A DNA stretch of 64,000 nt from Roseiarcus sp963776665 (GCA_963776665.1 CAVZNQ010000027.1:1-64000); one strand, 5' to 3'; positions 36,850 to 46,846 are shown, counted from the stretch's first letter. Numbers and translations: made by a program. Notes: generated by a model from the letters alone, not told the origin.

Positions 36850-37629
36850 ATGAAGATCGCGACTTTCAACATCAACAACGTGAACCGGCGCCTGACCAAT
36901 CTGACCGACTGGCTCAAGTCCTCGAAGCCCGATGTCGTGTGCCTGCAGGAGCTCAAATGCGCCGACGCCGACTTTCCCGCCGAGGCGATCAAGGCTGCGG
37001 GCTATGCCGCGGTTTGGCGCGGACAGAGGACGTGGAACGGCGTCGCGATCCTGTCTCGCCGGGGCGCGCCGGTGGAAACCAGCATCGCGCTGCCGGGCGA
37101 CCCTGCCGACAAGGAGGCGCGCTACATTGAAGCCGCGGTTGAGGGGATTCTCGTTTGCTGCCTCTACCTGCCGAACGGCAATCCCCAGCCCGGCCCGAAG
37201 TTCGATTACAAGCTCGCGTGGTTTCGGCGGCTGGAAAAGCACGCGCGGCGATTGCTGGACGCAGACGTCCCGGTCGTCCTGTGCGGGGATTTCAACGTCG
37301 CGCCGACGGCGCTCGACATCTACCCGACCACGTCCTGGGACGATGACGCGCTGATCCATCCGAAAAGCCGCGCGGCGTTCGCGGGTCTGGTCAAACAGGG
37401 ATGGACCGACGCCCTGCGAGAACAATATCCGCGCGATCGCGTCTACACGTTCTGGCACTACATGCGCCATCGCTGGGAGCGCGACGCGGGGCTTCGGCTC
37501 GACCACCTCCTGTTGAGCCCGTCGCTCAAGCCGAGGCTGAAAGAGGCGGGCGTGGACCGCATGGAGAGAGGACGGGAGGGCGCAAGCGATCACGCCCCGG
37601 TATGGATCAAGCTCGGCAAGAGCGTGTAG
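36850..37629 (+). CDS. xthA: Exodeoxyribonuclease III
   Basis: 259 residues, typical. It acts in base-excision repair as AP endonuclease and 3'-5' exonuclease. Motifs: MKIATFNINNVNRRL, PDVVCLQELKCADADFP with the metal-binding Glu, the YLPNGNPQPGPKFDYK loop, CGDFNVAPTALDIYP with catalytic Asp and Asn, and GLRLDHLLLSP plus ASDHAPVWIKL with the catalytic Asp-His pair. The start is ATG 36850, from which homology begins; the open frame begins at 36730 without similarity. It is intact. Confidence 0.95.
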   Translation: MKIATFNINNVNRRLTNLTDWLKSSKPDVVCLQELKCADADFPAEAIKAAGYAAVWRGQRTWNGVAILSRRGAPVETSIALPGDPADKEARYIEAAVEGILVCCLYLPNGNPQPGPKFDYKLAWFRRLEKHARRLLDADVPVVLCGDFNVAPTALDIYPTTSWDDDALIHPKSRAAFAGLVKQGWTDALREQYPRDRVYTFWHYMRHRWERDAGLRLDHLLLSPSLKPRLKEAGVDRMERGREGASDHAPVWIKLGKSV

Positions 37630-37878
37630 GGGCCCGCGCCCGGTCAGGCCCCGGCGCATGGGCGCGCGTCGTGGACTGAAACCAGCGGCGAAGTTTGTTC
37701 CCGATCAGTTGGCTTCGGTTCGCGCGCACGGTCTTGGCGCAAGAAATGATGTCAAAACTGGAATCCGCGCTCCTGTCCAACGTTCCAGACTAGGCCCTGT
37801 CTTGTTCGTGGCGTCTGATAAGGTGCGGCCGCTGGGATGGAACGCTAGGCGGAGCGTGAGGACGCTGGTTGTCGGAAT

Positions 37879-39612
37879 ATGAGCAATCCGAGTTCGAAGG
37901 TTGCGAAAGAAAACAGATGGCTTCGCTGGCTCCCGGGCCTGGCTACCCTACGAAGCTATGAATCGGCTTGGCTGACGCACGACTTGGTCGCTGGAATCGT
38001 GTTGACGACGATGCTGGCGCCGGTCGGCATCGCCTACGCGGTCGCGTCTGGCGTCGGCGCCATCTACGGCCTCTACGCCACAATCGCTGGTTTGCTGGCC
38101 TACGCGCTGTTCGGACCCAGTCGGATCTTGGTCCTCGGACCGGACTCGTCACTGGCGGCGGTCATATTCGGAGTCGTCGCCCCGCTGGCTGGGGGCGAAC
38201 CGTCTCTCGCGATCGCGCTCGCCGGCATGATGGCGCTCGTCTCGGGAGCTGTTCTTGTCGTCGCCGGGATTGCCCGGCTCGGTTTCGTCACCGAGCTTCT
38301 GTCGAAGCCAATCCGATACGGCTACATGAACGGAATCGCGCTGACTGTGCTGGTCAGCCAGATACCAAAACTGCTCGGGTTCAAGATCAGCAGCGCGGGA
38401 CCTTTGAGGGACCTTTGGTCAATTGTCGGCGCGATCGCAAACGGGAAGGTCAATTGGGTGGAGTTCGCGCTGGGAGCCGCCGTCCTTGCAGCGATTTTGC
38501 TCGTAAGGAGGCTAACGCGCTTTCCCGGCATCCTTCTCGCGATGATTGGCGCGACGGCGGTCACGGCTTTCTTCGGCTTGGCTGAGCGCGAGAATATCTC
38601 TGTGCTTGGTTCGCTGCCCCGCGGCCTGCCGTCATTTTCAATCCCCTGGATTCCGTTAGCCGACCTGGTCCCTGTTCTCATCGGCGGCTTTGCTGTCTCG
38701 CTGGTGTCGTTCGCCGACACCAGCGTCCTTTCCCGAACCTACGCCGTGCGAACAGGCTCGCGCGTCGATCCCAATCAGGAGATGGTGGGGCTCGGCGCGG
38801 CCAATCTTGCTGCGGGATTCTTCCAGGGATTTCCTATCAGCAGCAGTTCGTCGCGCACTCCGGTCGCCGAGGCCGCCGGCTCCAGAACTCAGCTAACCGG
38901 CGTGGTTGGCGCGCTTATGGTCGCCCTGCTCCTATTATTCGCGCCGGATCTTCTTAAGCATGTCCCAACCACCGCGCTGGCCGCGGTCGTCATCTCGTCG
39001 GCGATCGGCTTGTTCGAGTTCAGCGACCTCAAGCGGCTCTTCAAAATTCAGCGGTGGGAGTTTTGGCTGTCGATGGCGTGCTTTGCGGGCGTCGCTGTCT
39101 TTGGCGCCATCGAGGGAGTCGGGATTGCGGTCGTGATCGCAGTGCTTGAGTTTCTCTGGGACGGCTGGCGTCCCCATTCTGCGGTGTTGGGAAGGGTCGA
39201 AGGCGTCAGGGGCTATCACGACATCACCCGCTATCCCAATGCGCGCCAACTGCCTGGGTTGGTGTTGTTCCGATGGGACGCGCCGCTTTTTTTCGCCAAC
39301 GCGGAATTGTTCAAGGACCGGGCGCTCGATGCTGTAGCGACGGCTCCTACCCCGGTCGAATGGCTGGTTGTCGCCGCGGAGCCCGTGACAAGCGTTGACG
39401 TCACTGCGGCCGACGCGCTGTCCGAATTGAACGAAACGCTCCGGCAGGCCGGGACCAGGCTGTGTTTCGCCGAACTCAAAGACCCGGTGAAGGACAAATT
39501 GAAGCGGTTCGGACTGTTCGATCAAATTGGCGAACAGTCCTTTTTCGCAACCATTGGCGCCGCTGTGGACGACTACGGGCAAGCGCACGACGAGGTCGGG
39601 GCTAGCCTCTAG
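37879..39612 (+). CDS. SulP-family anion transporter with STAS domain
   Basis: 577 residues. It is a SulP/SLC26-type permease: an N-terminal sulfate-transporter signature near HDLVAGIVLTTMLAPVGIAY and GLYATIAGLLAYALFGPSRI, 10-12 further helices (GVGIAVVIAVLEFLW is the last), and a C-terminal cytoplasmic STAS domain (about residues 440-560: LVLFRWDAPLFFANAELFKD, VEWLVVAAEPVTSVDVTAAD, LCFAELKDPVKDKLKRFGLF). The substrate could be sulfate, bicarbonate or another anion; sequence alone does not decide. It is an intact gene whose ATG at 37879 is 249 bases past xthA. Confidence 0.93.
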   Translation: MSNPSSKVAKENRWLRWLPGLATLRSYESAWLTHDLVAGIVLTTMLAPVGIAYAVASGVGAIYGLYATIAGLLAYALFGPSRILVLGPDSSLAAVIFGVVAPLAGGEPSLAIALAGMMALVSGAVLVVAGIARLGFVTELLSKPIRYGYMNGIALTVLVSQIPKLLGFKISSAGPLRDLWSIVGAIANGKVNWVEFALGAAVLAAILLVRRLTRFPGILLAMIGATAVTAFFGLAERENISVLGSLPRGLPSFSIPWIPLADLVPVLIGGFAVSLVSFADTSVLSRTYAVRTGSRVDPNQEMVGLGAANLAAGFFQGFPISSSSSRTPVAEAAGSRTQLTGVVGALMVALLLLFAPDLLKHVPTTALAAVVISSAIGLFEFSDLKRLFKIQRWEFWLSMACFAGVAVFGAIEGVGIAVVIAVLEFLWDGWRPHSAVLGRVEGVRGYHDITRYPNARQLPGLVLFRWDAPLFFANAELFKDRALDAVATAPTPVEWLVVAAEPVTSVDVTAADALSELNETLRQAGTRLCFAELKDPVKDKLKRFGLFDQIGEQSFFATIGAAVDDYGQAHDEVGASL

Positions 39613-39651
39613 CCCTCGACCCTAAGCGCCTCAAATCGCGCGTTCTTTCGA

Positions 39652-40076
39652 CTAGCAGGCGTCCCAGAAGCCCTGCCGGTAGCTGGGGTCGGTGTAGTAC
39701 CAGCACATGCCCGGCGCCGGCGGCTGGCCGGCATAAGCGATGGCCGCGCCGGTGGCGAGGACGCCGAGCGCCGCGCCAGCGGCAATCGCCCCGCCCGGGG
39801 CCCAATGATACCAGCCGGGGCGCGCCCAGCCGCCGTAACCGCGGTAGACTCCGCCATGATACCCATAGGCTCCGCCGCGATAGACCCCGCCGGCGGGTCC
39901 GTGGGCGTAAACCCCTCCGCCCGGACCGCGGTAAACTCCCCCGCCGTAGCGCCCGTGAACGCCGGACGCCGCCCATCGGCTCCGTGGCGGACCACGACGG
40001 CGTTCGCCGGCGGCGGACATACGCTGGAGAGCGCCAGCGCCACGCAGGCGCTTTTGACCAAACCCGATCGAATCAT
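39652..40076 (-). pseudogene. Glycine-rich secreted protein with CWYYTDPS C-terminus, frameshifted
   Basis: The ATG at 40076 has a strong AAGGAGGA site and starts a signal peptide (GLVKSACVALALSSVCPPPA). The frame breaks near 39975. In the next frame come Gly-Tyr repeats (RYGGGVYRGPGGGVYAHGPA, GGVYRGGAYGYHGGVYRGYG), a hydrophobic GGAIAAGAALGVLATGAAIAYA segment read in two parts, and a closing motif PGMCWYYTDPSYRQGFWDAC. Related ending and layout are found at 46053-46623. Function is unknown; the two terminal Cys could form a disulfide. One-base change or assembly error are both possible. Confidence 0.7.
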
Positions 40077-40327
40077 GTCTTCCTCCTTGACCGTGCTTCG
40101 CGCCCCAGTCGATTCCGGCTTATCGCACAAAACCAGCGTCGAGGCGAAGGCGATAGGGTGTGAGCATTAATGCGGCTTTTCGACGCCCTCGATCGCCTGC
40201 CCGGCGATCTGGCGATCCTGGCTCGCCGGCTTCAGGGCGCGGCTCCCGCCGTTCAGAAATCAAGATTCTTGCGCAAATTCTTGCGTATGACGGGCGGACG
40301 AGGCGCGGGCTGACGACCGCCAGGCTT

Positions 40328-42832
40328 TCAGCGTGGCGGCGACATCGCCTCGGACTGAGACGATCTGAATGCGCGCTCGATCGCCTCGGCCAACTGCTTT
40401 TGGCCGAAGGGCTTGGCAAGCCGCACGAGTTCCGCGCCCTCGCCGGCGGGCAGCTCGGCATAGCCCGAGGCGAGGACGATCGGCAGATCGGCGCGTTCGG
40501 CGGCGACCTTCTGCGCAAGCTGGGCGCCGGTCATCCCGGGCATGGAATGATCGGTGATCAGCATGTCGATCGGCTCGGCGCCCGCCAGCGCCCGCAGAGC
40601 TTCAGGCGCGCCCATCGCCTTGATCACTTTATGGCCCAGGTCTTCGAGCATCGCGACGAGGTTAAGCAGGATAAGCGGGTCGTCCTCGACCGCAAGGATC
40701 GTCAGCGGCCTCGTAGGCGCGCCAACCGCGCGAGGCCCATCGACTGCAGCAGCGCCGGAATGTTTCGAGGCTGCCGGCAGCCAGAGTTCCACCTCGGTGC
40801 CCACCCCCACGCTGCTCTTGAGCCGCAAGACTCCCCCTGATTGCGCCGCGAGTCCCTGAACCATGGCCAGACCGAGGCCGGTCCCCTTGCCCACGCCTTT
40901 GGTGGTGAAGAACGGCTCTGCGGCGCGGGCCAGGGTTTCCTGGTCCATTCCTTCTCCCCGGTCGGCGACCGTGAGGCGGACATAGTCGCCGGGCCCCAGG
41001 TCCGGGTCTCCCTGACCGACGTTCTCGGGCTCGGCGGTCAATGTGATCGTCCCGCCGCCAGGCATCGCATCGCGGGCATTGATGACGATGTTCATCAATG
41101 CCGACTCGAGCTCAACGCGATCCGTTTCCACAGCCGGAAGATGCGGCGGAAATTCCACACGCAGGGAGAACGAGGATCCGAGAGACTGGTCCAGAAGCGG
41201 CTCCATGGTCAGCACCAGCGCCGCGAGGTCGATCGGCTCCCGTTTCAATTCCTGGCGCCGGGCGAATGTCAGCATGCGCTGAGTGAGCGTGGCGCCTCGC
41301 TGCGCGCCCTGGATGGCGTTGCCGATGAGCCGGTTGATCTGCGGGTCGTCGGGCAGGCGCTTCCGCACGAGCTCGAGACTTCCGAGCACAGCCATCAGCA
41401 AATTGTTGAAGTCATGGGCGACGCCGCCGGTGAGCTGGCCGATCGCTTCCAGCTTCTGCGATTGATAGAGCGCCTCTCTCGCGCGCTCGAGCGCCCGCCG
41501 CGCCTCTTCCCGCTCGGTGATGTCGCGGGTGATTTTGGCGAAGCCGATCACCTTGCCGTCCTCGCCGGGGATTGCGTCCAGGATCGCGTGGGCGCGAAAC
41601 CGCGTGCCGTCCTTGCGCACGCGCCAGCCTTCGGTCTCGAAGCGGCCTTCGCGCCTGGCCGTCTCGAGCCCGTGTTCCGGCGCGCCCGAGGCCCGGTCCT
41701 CATCGGTGAAGAACTTCGAGAAATGCTGTCCGATGATCTCTTCAGGCGCATAGCCCTTGATGCGCTGCGCGCCCGGGTTCCAGCTGCTAACCACTCCCTC
41801 GGGATCGAGCATGTAGATGGCGTAGTCGGTGACCCCTCTCACCAGCAGGCGGAACTGCGCCTCGCTGCGGGTGGTCGCCGCGATGTCGCGCAGGCGCGCC
41901 TCGCTCTCCCGGCGCGCGGCCTCCGCCGCGGCGCGTTCGGTGACGTCGGATCCCTGGACGAAGATTCCGGTGACCGCGCCGTTGCGGTCCTTGATCGGCT
42001 GATAAACGAAATCGATCAGATGCCGGCGAGCGGGACCGTCCGGGCTCGGCTGGAACGTGATGGCGGCGCCGAAGGACGAATAGACCTCGCCGGACCTGAA
42101 AACATCGTCGAGCCGTTCGAAAAATCCCTGGCCTTCGAGATCCGGGAACGCCGCGCGAACGGGACGGCCAATCAGGTCGCTTCGCCCGACGAGGTTGAGG
42201 TAGGCCTGATTGGCCAGCTCGAAGACATGGTCAGCCCCGCGAAGCACCGCCACGAAACCCGGCGCCTGCTGGAAGAGTTGCGCCATATGCTCGATATCTT
42301 CGGTCGCCCGGCGCCTCGAAAGGACCTGCTCGGTCGTTTCGGCGCACACCACCAGGACGCCGCCAATGCCATTGGGCGCATCTTCGTCGTCGATGGGTCC
42401 GTAGCTATAGGTCCAGTAGACCTCCTCGAGCCGGCCGTTGCGGGTGATCGGGACCAGGGCGTCTTCCTGCCAGGTGGCGCCGCCCCCGGTCATGACCTGG
42501 TCGATCTGCGGGCCGATGATGTCCCAGATCTCCGCCCATACCTCGCGCGCGGGCCGGCCAAGGGAACAGGGATGCCGTTCGGGACCGATCGAGCGCCGAT
42601 AGGCGTCGTTGTAGAAGCACAACAGCTCAGGCCCCCACCAGATGTACATCGGGTGCCCGGTGTTGAGCAGCAGGCGGATCGCGGTGCGGAACGGTTGGGG
42701 CCAGTCTTCAGGAGGGCCGAGAGGCGAGCCGCTCCAGTCATGGCTTCGCATGAGGGCGCCCATCTCGCCGCCGCCATCGAGGAACGCCAGGCTGGCGGAC
42801 TGCCTTTCCGCCTTCTGACGAGTTTCAACCAT
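40328..42832 (-). CDS. Hybrid sensor histidine kinase with PAS domains and receiver
   Basis: 834 residues, no membrane helix. Three PAS-type sensors are seen: about residues 40-170 (IWWGPELLCFYNDAYRRSIG), 185-310 (FQQAPGFVAVLRGADHVFEL) and 330-450 (GVTDYAIYMLDPEGVVSSWN, IIGQHFSKFF), the last of the Bradyrhizobium/Methylobacterium type with KVIGFAKITRDITER. The kinase follows: H-box GGVAHDFNNLLMAVLG, N-box MNIVINARDAMPGGG, G boxes DRGEGMD and GKGTGLGLAMVQGLA. The C-terminal receiver has the phospho-acceptor Asp in MLITDHSMPGM. HWE-like features are absent. No cognate regulator lies next to it. Confidence 0.94.
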   Translation of the reverse strand: MVETRQKAERQSASLAFLDGGGEMGALMRSHDWSGSPLGPPEDWPQPFRTAIRLLLNTGHPMYIWWGPELLCFYNDAYRRSIGPERHPCSLGRPAREVWAEIWDIIGPQIDQVMTGGGATWQEDALVPITRNGRLEEVYWTYSYGPIDDEDAPNGIGGVLVVCAETTEQVLSRRRATEDIEHMAQLFQQAPGFVAVLRGADHVFELANQAYLNLVGRSDLIGRPVRAAFPDLEGQGFFERLDDVFRSGEVYSSFGAAITFQPSPDGPARRHLIDFVYQPIKDRNGAVTGIFVQGSDVTERAAAEAARRESEARLRDIAATTRSEAQFRLLVRGVTDYAIYMLDPEGVVSSWNPGAQRIKGYAPEEIIGQHFSKFFTDEDRASGAPEHGLETARREGRFETEGWRVRKDGTRFRAHAILDAIPGEDGKVIGFAKITRDITEREEARRALERAREALYQSQKLEAIGQLTGGVAHDFNNLLMAVLGSLELVRKRLPDDPQINRLIGNAIQGAQRGATLTQRMLTFARRQELKREPIDLAALVLTMEPLLDQSLGSSFSLRVEFPPHLPAVETDRVELESALMNIVINARDAMPGGGTITLTAEPENVGQGDPDLGPGDYVRLTVADRGEGMDQETLARAAEPFFTTKGVGKGTGLGLAMVQGLAAQSGGVLRLKSSVGVGTEVELWLPAASKHSGAAAVDGPRAVGAPTRPLTILAVEDDPLILLNLVAMLEDLGHKVIKAMGAPEALRALAGAEPIDMLITDHSMPGMTGAQLAQKVAAERADLPIVLASGYAELPAGEGAELVRLAKPFGQKQLAEAIERAFRSSQSEAMSPPR

Positions 42833-42915
42833 AAAACATTCCGGACGCGTCTCCCGCGACGTTACCTAAGGCGCGACTAGCGGGAAAGCGAATCCGCCGC
42901 GGGTCGAGGGTCCGC

Positions 42916-44394
42916 TCAGAACGTGAAGGCGTAGACCTTCCCGCCGCCGGTGACATAGAGCCGGTCGTCGGCGGCGATGAGGGTCTGAAACTTGGTCGTG
43001 CCGCGCACGGGCTGGGGCGGAGCGAGAAGCTCGCCGGTGTCTCCCCGATAGGCGTAGAGCCGGTTCTCCAAGTAAGAGCCGAGGGCGAACACGATCGGAT
43101 TTGAGCGTCCGTCGGTGGTGGTTACGATCGGCGATCCGCTGTGGCTGACGACCTTGTTACACCAGGCGGTCGAGATTGCCGGCGCAGGGTCGGCGACGAT
43201 CTTCAAGACCAGAAGGCCTGTCCCCGCTGCATCCGGGGGACAATTCGCTTCCCCCACCTGGAAGGCGACAAAGACGCCATCGCCGGCGCTCCAGACTGCC
43301 GGGGACGCGGCGGCCCGCGCCGCGGTCACCTGAGCGCTCGCGAGCTCGCCGCCGACGCCGCCGAGGTTGTCGCGGTCGAGCAGATAGGCCTTGCCGCTCT
43401 TGCCGATGACGAAGATCAGCCTCCGGACGCCCTTGGCGCTGGGGACGTCGAGGGGAATGGGCGCGGTGCTGCCAAGATCGAGATCATGGGCGTCGAGATC
43501 TTTCCAGTCCGACGGGGCGAAATAGTCGCGCTGGGCGAGAGGGCGGGCGAGGTCTGGACCGAAGCGCAGCACCGCTTCGCCGTCGCTCCATTCCCTGGCG
43601 GGCCCGGTGTTTCCGGTCGCGGCGAACAGCGACTTTCCGTCGCTGGTGACCCCGCCCTGCGCCCAGATGCCGCCGGCTCGGGCGCGGGTGGAGAAGCTCA
43701 CGACCTTGCCCGGCTCGGAAGTCGAAAAACCGAGGATTTTGCCGTGATAGTCCCCGCAATCGCCGGCGAGGCCGCTATAGGGAACGAAGACCCGCCCGCC
43801 GAACAGGGCGAGCGCGCCGCGCTGGTTCTGCACCGTCGGATCGAAGTTCCCGCCCAGAGCCGCCGCAACATCGACCGGCCAGCCCGGCTCGACCGACCCG
43901 TCGGCGAGCGAAAGCGCATAGATCTTATGCCGCGCATGGCTGTCGAGCATGACCATCGCGTCGAGATAAAGGGCCGCGCGCGCCTTATCGATCACTGGGG
44001 TTCCGGTCACGCCGAGCGGCCAGATATCGCCGCAGCGGAACCCGGCGCTGCCGGCGTTCCTGACGGGTTCGCCGAGGGTCCGCATCCAGATTTGCGCCCC
44101 GGTCTTCTCGTCGAACGCGTAGACCTCGTCCTCCTCCGTCGCCACGATCAGTTCGCCCGCGCCGGTCTTCGGGTCGCGCCACAGCAGCGGCTGCGCATAG
44201 ACCTCGCCGCGATAGGAAGCGTCGAACGAGAAGTCGGGGCGCAAGCCCCGCGCGCGCTCATAGGTGAGGCCGGGCATGACGTACTTGCCGGAGCGGTCGA
44301 GCGCGCCGTGGTAGGTCAGGACGGTGGAATCCGCCGCGGCCGGAGCGGAGCCCGCCAGCGCCGCGAGCGCGCCGGCGAGCAAAATGAAGCGCAT
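42916..44394 (-). CDS. Exported PQQ-type beta-propeller protein
   Basis: 492 residues with a signal peptide (ILLAGALAALAGSAPAAADS). Propeller blades show repeats like GELIVATEEDEVYAFDEKTG and KTGAQIWMRTLGEP, with TGTPVIDKARAALYLDAM further on, GKSLFAATGNTGPAREWSD in the middle and KFQTLIAADDRLYVTGGGKV at the end. The fold is that of quinoprotein dehydrogenases (PQQ-like/WD40-like). Known catalytic residues of methanol or alcohol dehydrogenases (disulfide-Cys pair, catalytic Asp) were not evident, so enzymatic activity is uncertain. It acts in the periplasm. Confidence 0.85.
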   Translation of the reverse strand: MRFILLAGALAALAGSAPAAADSTVLTYHGALDRSGKYVMPGLTYERARGLRPDFSFDASYRGEVYAQPLLWRDPKTGAGELIVATEEDEVYAFDEKTGAQIWMRTLGEPVRNAGSAGFRCGDIWPLGVTGTPVIDKARAALYLDAMVMLDSHARHKIYALSLADGSVEPGWPVDVAAALGGNFDPTVQNQRGALALFGGRVFVPYSGLAGDCGDYHGKILGFSTSEPGKVVSFSTRARAGGIWAQGGVTSDGKSLFAATGNTGPAREWSDGEAVLRFGPDLARPLAQRDYFAPSDWKDLDAHDLDLGSTAPIPLDVPSAKGVRRLIFVIGKSGKAYLLDRDNLGGVGGELASAQVTAARAAASPAVWSAGDGVFVAFQVGEANCPPDAAGTGLLVLKIVADPAPAISTAWCNKVVSHSGSPIVTTTDGRSNPIVFALGSYLENRLYAYRGDTGELLAPPQPVRGTTKFQTLIAADDRLYVTGGGKVYAFTF

Positions 44395-44558
44395 GATGAC
44401 CTTGAGAGCGGCGGCCGCGCGTGGGCCGCCCGACCATTATCCGCTGAGCGCGCGAAAGGGCAAGCCAGGATCTCGCTCCGGCGACCGCTGGCGAGCCCGA
44501 CTGACAGACCTGCGCTTCACCTTGCGGCGATTATGGTGAGGCGCGCGGCCCCGGAACC

Positions 44559-45857
44559 TCAATCGCCCCAGGTCGCAAACATGCCGATCGCGGCCGCCGC
44601 CATGACCGCGGTTGCGAGCCAGCCGAAGGTCTTGAGGCCAGACGAGAGGACAAACTCATGCATGACCTCCCGACGGGAGCTCATGTGCATGATCAGGATC
44701 ATGATCGGCACGGCCGCCACGCCGTTGATCACCGCGCTCCAGAACAGCGCCTTGACCGGGTCGAGCGGGCTGAAGTTGAGGGTGGCGCCGACCAGGGTGG
44801 CCAAAGCGATAGCGCCGTAGAAAGCCTTCGCGCGCTGAGGCTTCTGCGACAATCCGACCGTCCAGCGCAACGCCTCGCCGATCGCATAGGCTGCGCTCCC
44901 GGCGAGCACCGGCACGGCGAGCATGCCCGTCCCGACGATGCCGAGCGCAAACACGACGAAGGCGAATTCGCCGGCGATCGGACGCAGGGCTTCGGCGGCC
45001 TGCGACGACGTTTGAATGTCCTTGATCCCGTGCGCGTTCAATGTCGCCGCGGTCGTCAACACGATGAACAGCGCGATGATGTTCGAGAAGCCCATGCCGA
45101 CTAGGGTGTCGAGCTGGATGCGCGCAAGCTGCCGCGGCCCCTGCTCAGGAGCGTCGACCAGGGGTTTCGCCTGCGAGTCCCCTTCTTCGTCTTCGGCCTC
45201 CTCCGAAGCCTGCCAAAAGAAAAGGTAGGGGCTGATCGTGGTGCCGAAAACGGCGACCACGACGGTGAAATAGCTCCCGGAGAATTCGAGATGAGGCAGA
45301 AAGAGGTAGCGCGCGACCGTGAGCCACGGCACGCCGACCACGAACACCGTCGCGACATAGGCGAAGAGGGACAGCGTCAGCCATCGCAAGACCGAAGCAT
45401 AATTCGAGTAGCGCGTGAACACTTCGAGGACGACGGTGACGATTGCAAATCCGGCGATATAGAGAACAGCCGGGCCGGGGAGGAGGAGGCGCAGGGCGGC
45501 GGCCATCGCGCCGAGGTCCGCTCCAATATTGATCGTGTTGGCCACGAGCAGGAGGCCGACCAGCAGATAAAGCACGGGCGCCGGATAGTGACGGCGCATG
45601 TTTTCCGCGAGGCCGCGCCCAGTGACCCGTCCGACCCGGGCGCTGATCATCTGGATCGCGCACATCAAGGGATAGGTGAGCAGGAGCGTCCAGCTCAGCG
45701 TATAGCCGAACTGGGCGCCGGCCTGAGAATAGGTGGCGATGCCGCTCGGGTCGTCGTCCGACGCTCCGGTGATCAAACCCGGACCGAGGACATCGCTGAA
45801 TCTCGACTTATCGGCCTGTTTGATTGCCACAGGCGACCGTGAGACTTCCGCTTTCAC
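44559..45857 (-). CDS. NRAMP-family divalent-cation transporter, atypical metal motifs
   Basis: 432 residues from a GTG at 45857 with TTGGAGGGAAG upstream; the frame is open to 45959. About 11 helices are visible. The first-helix motif reads GASDDDPSGIATYSQAGAQF: canonical NRAMP is DPGN, here DPSG. The sixth-helix motif is FGTTISPYLFFWQASEEAED where canonical members carry MPHN. Both replacements match the NRAMP-related (NRMT-like) clade, reported to transport Mg2+ or other ions rather than Mn2+/Fe2+; the exact substrate is uncertain. LRPIAGEFAFVVFALGIVGT follows. The gene is intact. Confidence 0.88.
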   Translation of the reverse strand: MKAEVSRSPVAIKQADKSRFSDVLGPGLITGASDDDPSGIATYSQAGAQFGYTLSWTLLLTYPLMCAIQMISARVGRVTGRGLAENMRRHYPAPVLYLLVGLLLVANTINIGADLGAMAAALRLLLPGPAVLYIAGFAIVTVVLEVFTRYSNYASVLRWLTLSLFAYVATVFVVGVPWLTVARYLFLPHLEFSGSYFTVVVAVFGTTISPYLFFWQASEEAEDEEGDSQAKPLVDAPEQGPRQLARIQLDTLVGMGFSNIIALFIVLTTAATLNAHGIKDIQTSSQAAEALRPIAGEFAFVVFALGIVGTGMLAVPVLAGSAAYAIGEALRWTVGLSQKPQRAKAFYGAIALATLVGATLNFSPLDPVKALFWSAVINGVAAVPIMILIMHMSSRREVMHEFVLSSGLKTFGWLATAVMAAAAIGMFATWGD

Positions 45858-46052
45858 GGCCGCTTCCCTCCAAGCCTCGACCTCAACTCCCCGCCCATCG
45901 CTCGGTTCCGGTCGGATTCGGAATCCTCCGGAGCAGGCGCGGGCTCGACAGCCGGTCAAAAAGGCCCGAGGTCAAGGGCAGCAGAGGCTCTTGCCTTCAC
46001 CCTTGGCCCGGCGATCCCCGGATCAAGTCCGGGGACCGGAGAGGTTTCTGGT

Positions 46053-46623
46053 TTATGGGCACTGGTCCCAGAAGCCCTGCTGGCGGCTCGGATCGGTATA
46101 GTACCAGCAGAGGCCCGCCGCGGGCGGCGAGCCCGCCCACGAGGCCGCCGCCGCCGCGCTGACAAAGCCGAGCGCCGCTCCGGCGGCGATGGCGCCGCCC
46201 GCGAGCCCAGCGATAGCCTGGCCGACCGGCCCAGCCTACGCCGCCGCGATAGCCGTAGCCGCCGTGATACCCGTGGCCATAGCGATTGCCGTTGACGTTT
46301 CGATTCACGTTGCGGTTGACGTTGCGATTCACATTCCGGTTGACGTTTCCGTGGTAGTTCCCCCGCCCGGCATAGCCGCCGCCGCCTCGGTGCATTCCGC
46401 CCGCGTGCATGCCGCCGCCCCCGCGGTGCATGCCGCCGCCGCCGTGGCGATGACCGCCGCCGCCTCGACCCCCGCCGCCCCGGACCTGCGTCAAAAGGTC
46501 GTCGCTCATGTGGGCAGCCGGGCTCGGCCCGCCGAAAATCTCGATCGCTTGGGCCTGTGGCATTGCAAAAGCGCAAATCGTCGCGATGGCGACCGCGTGC
46601 TTGATGAAACTCAGCCCCTTCAT
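46053..46623 (-). pseudogene. Glycine/asparagine-rich secreted protein with CWYYTDPS C-terminus, frameshifted
   Basis: ATG 46623 begins a signal peptide (HAVAIATICAFAMPQAQAIE). A Gly-His-rich section (GGGGHRHGGGGMHRGGGGMH) and an NVNR repeat region (four to five copies, about 46290-46360) follow, then GYHGGYGYRGGVGWAGRPG. After a shift near 46220 the C-terminus continues with AIAGLAGGAIAAGAALGF and SPPAAGLCWYYTDPSRQQGF, WDQCP, stop 46053-46055. This ending is close to that of 39652-40076. The pair therefore forms a small family; function is unknown. Confidence 0.7.
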
Positions 46624-46846
46624 GGTCATCCTCTCTGTTGCGGTATTCTGAACGCGACCGCCCTCAGGCCAACGAACCGCCCGCCTTGACCGCGATGATG
46701 CTAACCGCTTTCGTTCACCGGCGCGAGTCCCGGCCGATTGTCGTCCGCAGCCCGTGAAAGGTGATCCAATTCTGCCGCCGTCCCGTAACGAACCTCGCAG
46801 CCGTCGCGTAACGGATGTGAGGTCGAATCGGGATCGGGAGTGGACA

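Noticed and set aside
40841..42880. 679-codon plus-strand open frame
   Set aside because: Antisense to the hybrid histidine kinase, whose domains are complete.
43141..44820. 559-codon plus-strand open frame
   Set aside because: Antisense to the PQQ-propeller gene and the end of the transporter gene.
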